Origin: Cytobacillus oceanisediminis 2691
Lineage (GTDB): Bacteria; Bacillota; Bacilli; Bacillales; Cytobacillaceae
Reading direction: 5' to 3'
NCBI RefSeq assembly: GCF_007678455.1
Contig: NZ_VEEP01000002.1
Coordinates: forward strand, 291,535 to 355,534
DNA length: 64,000 bases
The notes under the pieces were generated by a model. It was not told the DNA's origin and made no database searches. It was given only the letters and a program-made list of their open reading frames with translations. Position 1 is the stretch's first letter. Every line of letters starts with the position of its first letter. The position numbers and the translations under genes were made by a program. This document shows positions 60,066 through 64,000 of this stretch, one piece after another.

Positions 60066-61730
60066 TTATACTTCCATGATTATCGGCAAGATCATTGGCC
60101 TTCTGCCAGTTTTGCTGTACAGGAATGGGTTTACGACGTCGATGACGGCCTTTTTGATGCTGGACCAGTCTCTTGTGCCGCCTGCCAGTTCTGTTACGAT
60201 TTTATCGGTAATCAGTTCTTCGACATTTTTCATTAGGTCGCCTGATTCTCTGACGTAGACGAATCCTCTTGTGACAACGGTCGGTTTGTTGACAAGCTGC
60301 TTTTTCTCACGGTCGATCATCATCGTGACAATGACCAGTCCGTCCTGAGACAGCACCCTTCTGTCTTTTAACACGATGTGTCCGATATCGCCAATCCCGC
60401 TGCCATCAACATATACAGGCTGTGCCGGTACTTTTCCTGCAACCTGTCCGCCGTCAGCAGATAGCTCAAGAACATCGCCATTATCTAAAATAAAGCTGTT
60501 TTCCCTTGGGATGCCGCACTGCTCTGCCAATCTCACGTGCTGATCCAGCATGCGGTATTCACCGTGAATCGGAATGAAGAACTTTGGATTCAGCAGCTTG
60601 ATCATCAGCTTCTGTTCTTCCTGCTTTCCATGTCCAGAAGTATGGACCTCACTGATTTTATGGTGGATGACATCCGCGCCGATACGGTGCAGTTTATCAA
60701 TTACCCGGTTTACACTGATCGTGTTGCCAGGAATCGGTGATGATGAAAAGACAATCGTGTCTCCAGGTATGACAGCGATTTGCCTGTGCGTGCCGTTGGC
60801 GATTCTCGCAAGCGCCGCCATCGGTTCACCCTGGCTTCCCGTACAGATAATCGTCAGCTCGTGGCTTGGAATCTGGTTGATTTCATTGACACTGACGAAT
60901 GCTTCGTCCGGAGCCGTGATATAGCCTAACCTGCGGCCAATCTCGAATGTTTTTTCCATACTGCGCCCGACAATCGCCATCTTGCGATTATATCGAAGGG
61001 AAGATTTCACCACTTGCTGCACCCGGTCAATATTCGATGCAAACGTAGCGAAAATCACACGGCCGTCCACTGTCTGGAAAATATCCTCGATTGCTTCGCC
61101 AACACGTTTTTCAGAGACAGAAAAGCCTGGCTGTTCACTGTTGGTACTGTCAGATAACAGGCACAGCACTCCTTCACTGCTGATTTCAGCGATCTTCTGG
61201 AAATCAGTGCCCCTTCCAACTGGAGTTAAATCAAATTTGAAGTCGCCAGTGTGGACAATATTCCCCTCGGGAGTTGTCACGACGACACCGAATGAATCGG
61301 CGATACTATGCGTTGTCCGGAAAAAGCGAACCTTGATATTCTGGAACTCGACGACCGTATCATTGTCGATCTGGTGGAACTTGACTCCCTTGATTTTGTG
61401 TTCTTGAAGTTTTGACTTGATTAGCTCGACTGCAAAATCACCGCCATAAATCGGTGCTTTTACATCCTGCAGCAAGAATGGCAAGCCGCCAATATGGTCT
61501 TCATGGCCATGTGTGACGAAAATCCCCACCAACTTGTCCTGGTTTTGCTTCAAATAGGTATAATCAGCGAGCACATAATCAATTCCGAACAATTCGTTAT
61601 CCGGGAACTTGATTCCGCAATCCACCAATACCATTTCATTTTTGTATTCGATTACATACGTATTTTTTCCGATCTCACCAAGCCCGCCCAACGCGAAAAT
61701 CTTGAGATCTTTTTTCAATTTCTTTTCCAT
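60066..61730 (-). CDS. Ribonuclease J (J1-type)
   Basis: A 554-aa metallo-beta-lactamase/beta-CASP RNase with 5'-exo and endonuclease activity in mRNA turnover. Motif 2 THGHEDHIGG (73-82), HTGDFKFD, CTGSQGEP and HTSGHG are present. The C-terminus RRPMILPIIMEV is the RNase J1 ending. In B. subtilis rnjA follows the small gene rpoY/ykzG directly; there is none here, so this may be a second J1-type copy and I give no symbol. Start: ATG after CAGGAGC. Confidence 0.9.
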   Translation of the reverse strand: MEKKLKKDLKIFALGGLGEIGKNTYVIEYKNEMVLVDCGIKFPDNELFGIDYVLADYTYLKQNQDKLVGIFVTHGHEDHIGGLPFLLQDVKAPIYGGDFAVELIKSKLQEHKIKGVKFHQIDNDTVVEFQNIKVRFFRTTHSIADSFGVVVTTPEGNIVHTGDFKFDLTPVGRGTDFQKIAEISSEGVLCLLSDSTNSEQPGFSVSEKRVGEAIEDIFQTVDGRVIFATFASNIDRVQQVVKSSLRYNRKMAIVGRSMEKTFEIGRRLGYITAPDEAFVSVNEINQIPSHELTIICTGSQGEPMAALARIANGTHRQIAVIPGDTIVFSSSPIPGNTISVNRVIDKLHRIGADVIHHKISEVHTSGHGKQEEQKLMIKLLNPKFFIPIHGEYRMLDQHVRLAEQCGIPRENSFILDNGDVLELSADGGQVAGKVPAQPVYVDGSGIGDIGHIVLKDRRVLSQDGLVIVTMMIDREKKQLVNKPTVVTRGFVYVRESGDLMKNVEELITDKIVTELAGGTRDWSSIKKAVIDVVNPFLYSKTGRRPMILPIIMEV

Positions 61731-61983
61731 AGTTCAGCTCCTGTTTCTTTGTGCAAATGTATTTATCAATTCCCATGGGAATCATATTATAAAAAGAATA
61801 GTGAAGAAATTGGTTGGAGAAAATAGAGGGTTGAATTCTTAAAATATATCACAAATTAAGCGTTTCAACAAATAATGCTCATCCCTTTTCCTATTGAGAC
61901 GAGTATTATAGGAGAAAAGTTGCTGAGAGTACTGATTTTTTTTGCTAAAATGCCGGGCAGTACCTCCGCTTATTCCTTCTCCA

Positions 61984-62016
61984 ACAAAAAACACCGCAAC
62001 CGGATAGGCTGCGGTG
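61984..62016 (-). terminator. Terminator after the PAS-chemoreceptor gene
   Basis: CACCGCAGCC / GGTTGCGGTG hairpin with a 5-base loop and TTTTTTG on the minus strand. The rest of 61731-61983 shows no feature I can name. Confidence 0.88.
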
Positions 62017-62026
62017 CTCAACGTCA

Positions 62027-62947
62027 TTACAATATATCTTTAAATGTTTTGGCCTGCTGATCCAACTCACGGGCGGCACTGCCAATTTCTTTAAATGCAG
62101 CAACAGCCTGTTCATTAAGCTTCTGGTTATTGGTAATCCCATTTTGTGAGTGCTTGGTGGCTTCGTTGATCTTGGTGATTTCGCCTGTTATGCCTTCAAT
62201 ATGGTTATTGACTTCCTGGATCGAATCCTGCACCCGGGTCGCGAGCTTCCTGACTTCTCCTGCTACGACATTAAAGCCTCTTCCATGTTCGCCCGCTCTT
62301 GCCGCTTCGATGGCTGCGTTCAGGGCAAGGAGATTGGTTTGGGCGGCAATCTCGCGGATGGTCTGGACGATGCTGCCAATCGACTTTGCCTGGGATTTCA
62401 GTGACTCGAGAATCTCCTGGTTTTCCTTTGATTCCTCCACAAGCCTTGAGGCTGCAATAGCTGCTTCTTCACTTCTCGTAATACCCATTTCTGCCCGGCC
62501 GCTCAGATCTTCCGACATTTGCTGGAGCTGTTCTGCAAGTCTGTTTGCATTCAGTTCACGCTGCGTTATGTCTGTCGCAACCTTAACCACGCCGGCAACC
62601 TTGCCTGCAGAATCGTACACTGGCGTATAGGTCGCTTCCAGCCACAACAGCTTCCCGCTTTTCGTTACTCGCTGGATCTTTTCCTGAAAGCTTTTGCCGC
62701 TCCGGAGGTTTCTCCACAATTCTGCATATCCCCGGCTGCCCGCAAATTCAGGTGTGCAAAACTGTTTATGTAAAAGTCCTGGCATTTCGTCCACTCGATA
62801 GCCCATCGTCTTCGCAAAATTTTCATTAGCCCAGAGAACTTTTCCATTTGGATCGAACTGGATCATCGCCAAAGACCTTTCAATCGCAGCCAGGACAGCG
62901 TCTTCCTCAAAAACCTGTGTACTCTTCTTTTGCGTGCTAATCTGCAT
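62027..62947 (-). CDS. Soluble PAS-domain chemoreceptor-like protein
   Basis: A 306-aa protein without membrane segments: a PAS domain (about 20-130, [14 protein letters not shown], then TDITQRE) and a short MCP signalling domain (about 150-300) with the conserved hairpin tip [22 protein letters not shown] (read in parts) and [15 protein letters not shown]. It probably senses redox state or oxygen through a PAS-bound flavin or heme and passes the signal to CheA. ATG 62947 is after AAGAGGAAA; the frame from 62965 lacks a site. Confidence 0.9.
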   Translation of the reverse strand: MQISTQKKSTQVFEEDAVLAAIERSLAMIQFDPNGKVLWANENFAKTMGYRVDEMPGLLHKQFCTPEFAGSRGYAELWRNLRSGKSFQEKIQRVTKSGKLLWLEATYTPVYDSAGKVAGVVKVATDITQRELNANRLAEQLQQMSEDLSGRAEMGITRSEEAAIAASRLVEESKENQEILESLKSQAKSIGSIVQTIREIAAQTNLLALNAAIEAARAGEHGRGFNVVAGEVRKLATRVQDSIQEVNNHIEGITGEITKINEATKHSQNGITNNQKLNEQAVAAFKEIGSAARELDQQAKTFKDIL

Positions 62948-63112
62948 GTTTTTTCCTCTTATCATTGTGTATTTGTAACTATCGTACTAGTACTGTTGCT
63001 ATTACACAAATCTGAGTATGCTATTTTGTGTATACAATTTCGCTGACGCATAGAAACTCCCGAAGGTCTCATGTTAAGATAATGGATAATCTATGTTAAG
63101 GAAGGGATTCCT

Positions 63113-63676
63113 TTGAATCAAAAAATCTTGCCAGCGTCTTCAAATATGAAAGAGTTTGAGCAGTTCCTGGAAAGCCCTTTTGAAATTGGCGTCATGCTTG
63201 AAGTGCATATCGCCCAATTAAAAAATATTAATGCAATGGCAAAACAATATGGCAAAAAAATGATCTATCATGTCGATATGATCCAGGGGCTGAAAAGTGA
63301 TGATTATTCCACCGAATATCTTTGCCAGGAATACAAACCGTATGGCCTGATTTCCACGAAATCGAGTGTCATTTTAAAGGCAAAACAAAAAGGCGTGCTT
63401 GCTGTGCAAAGGGTATTTCTGATTGATTCCCATGCCCTTGAGAAAAGCTATAAACTTATTGAAAAGACACGCCCGGATTATATTGAGGTTTTACCCGGAG
63501 CCATGCCCTGGATGATCCAGGAGGTTAAGGAACGCGTTAATATTCCGATTTTTGCCGGCGGATTGATTAGAACCCCTGAAGAGGTAGAAAATGCATTGGG
63601 TGCAGGCGCCGCTGCGATTACTACTTCCAAAAGGGAATTATGGGAAATAACGCACTTTCAAGAATCCGACACATGA
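63113..63676 (+). CDS. glpP: Glycerol-3-phosphate-responsive antiterminator GlpP
   Basis: A 187-aa antiterminator that, with glycerol-3-phosphate bound, stops termination in glp leader RNAs. The family is TIM-barrel-like: MIYHVDMIQGLKSDDYSTEYL (in parts, near 50-70), GLISTKSSVILKAKQKG, DYIEVLPGAMPWMI and FAGGLIRTPEEVENALGAGA. Start: TTG 63113 after AAGGAAGGG. It lies directly before the leader and gene of its target, glpD. Confidence 0.93.
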   Translation: MNQKILPASSNMKEFEQFLESPFEIGVMLEVHIAQLKNINAMAKQYGKKMIYHVDMIQGLKSDDYSTEYLCQEYKPYGLISTKSSVILKAKQKGVLAVQRVFLIDSHALEKSYKLIEKTRPDYIEVLPGAMPWMIQEVKERVNIPIFAGGLIRTPEEVENALGAGAAAITTSKRELWEITHFQESDT

Positions 63677-63733
63677 AAATCCCAGTTATCTGTGATACAA
63701 TGATTACAAGTTAATAAATCGGGTAGGAGAAAT

Positions 63734-63792
63734 GGAGAGACCACGATAACATTACGGCTTTTGGTAATGTTGTTTGTGGTCTCTCCTTTTTT
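63734..63792 (+). promoter_or_regulatory. glpD leader terminator controlled by GlpP
   Basis: GGAGAGACCAC (63734-63744) pairs with GTGGTCTCTCC (63776-63786) followed by T6, with an inner ACATTAC/GTAATGT stem. This is a factor-dependent leader terminator in front of glpD; GlpP is expected to prevent its formation. Confidence 0.85.
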
Positions 63793-63814
63793 CATATTCA
63801 AGGAGGCGTATCGT

Positions 63815-64000
63815 ATGAGATTCTCAAATCTCGACCGTAAAAATATAGTGACGAAACTTAAAAATGAGGCATTTGACGTGATTGTCATTGGCGGAGGAAT
63901 TACTGGTGCCGGAATCGCGCTGGATGCCACAACAAGAGGAATGAATATCGCTCTGCTGGAAATGCAGGATTTTGCGGCAGGCACCTCAAGCCGTTCCACA
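63815..64000 (+). CDS. glpD: Glycerol-3-phosphate dehydrogenase (5' part only)
   Basis: The first 62 residues of the FAD-dependent aerobic glycerol-3-phosphate dehydrogenase, cut by the window edge. [18 protein letters not shown] (23-40) is the FAD-binding dinucleotide fold, and GTSSRST (56-62) begins the conserved next motif. ATG 63815 follows AAGGAGG. The upstream GlpP gene and leader hairpin confirm the assignment. Confidence 0.93.
   Translation, partial: MRFSNLDRKNIVTKLKNEAFDVIVIGGGITGAGIALDATTRGMNIALLEMQDFAAGTSSRST

Overview
The window looks like chromosomal DNA from a spore-forming Bacillaceae bacterium, probably a Mesobacillus/Bacillus-type species. This is inferred from gene content and layout, not from a marker gene: a tapA-sipW-tasA biofilm operon, paired sdaAB/sdaAA, a DbpA/YxiN helicase, LtaS, GlpP ahead of glpD, B. 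subtilis-like ywr gene groupings, strong AGGAGG ribosome sites, frequent TTG/GTG starts and moderate-to-low GC. No rRNA, tRNA, phage, integrase, transposase or CRISPR-cas was seen.

Layout. 1-2000: 5' part of a matrix-fibre operon (tapA, sipW, truncated tasA) with SinR-like boxes. 2000-10000: AidB-type acyl-CoA dehydrogenase with its MerR regulator, an M23 peptidase, L-serine dehydratase, a membrane GGDEF protein, and an ECF sigma/anti-sigma pair. 10100-13100: ASCH and membrane proteins, the first tandem array, and a secreted metallophosphoesterase. 13200-17900: two back-to-back ArsR systems. Leftward: arsR, arsB, arsC, a dual-specificity phosphatase and a HesB-like gene interrupted by one in-frame TGA. 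Rightward: arsR, a Cys-tailed mini-protein, an ArsP-type permease and a Cys-pair mini-protein, with ATCAA-N6-TTGAT sites before successive genes. 18000-26000: CNNM transporter, PAP2 phosphatase, flavodoxin, Ogt, and a GNAT fusion protein with an amidohydrolase. 26000-35800: split chromate transporter, gamma-glutamyltransferase, dipeptide ABC transporter, DUF1028 protein and Lrp regulator, an enlarged relative of the B. subtilis ywrABCD neighbourhood.

35800-45600: AspT/YidE-type transporter, aromatic-acid exporter family protein, a YtrA-type GntR/ABC operon with a near-perfect operator, a Sav1866-like exporter and ProC. 46000-52600: UvrC-like protein lacking the C-terminal nuclease half, a two-component system beside an exported protein made of eight 28-residue repeats, a zinc-ribbon DUF4352 protein, and a VWA/HTH divergent pair. 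53000-64000: DbpA, a Trm11-like methylase, Mn-type CDF transporter, LtaS, RNase J, a soluble PAS-chemoreceptor, glpP and the glpD leader and start.

The least expected structure is a set of five intergenic tandem arrays of unrelated sequence, all downstream of gene 3' ends. Their periods are about 20-21 bp (three arrays) or 52 bp (two arrays), close to 2 and 5 turns of B-DNA. The largest (59.26-60.02 kb) has a satellite-like higher-order repeat of four 52-bp units. Other points of interest are the in-frame TGA in the HesB-like gene, the Cys-pair mini-proteins of the ArsP operon, and several gene remnants. All coordinates and motifs were read by eye; family names rest on motif recognition, not on searches.
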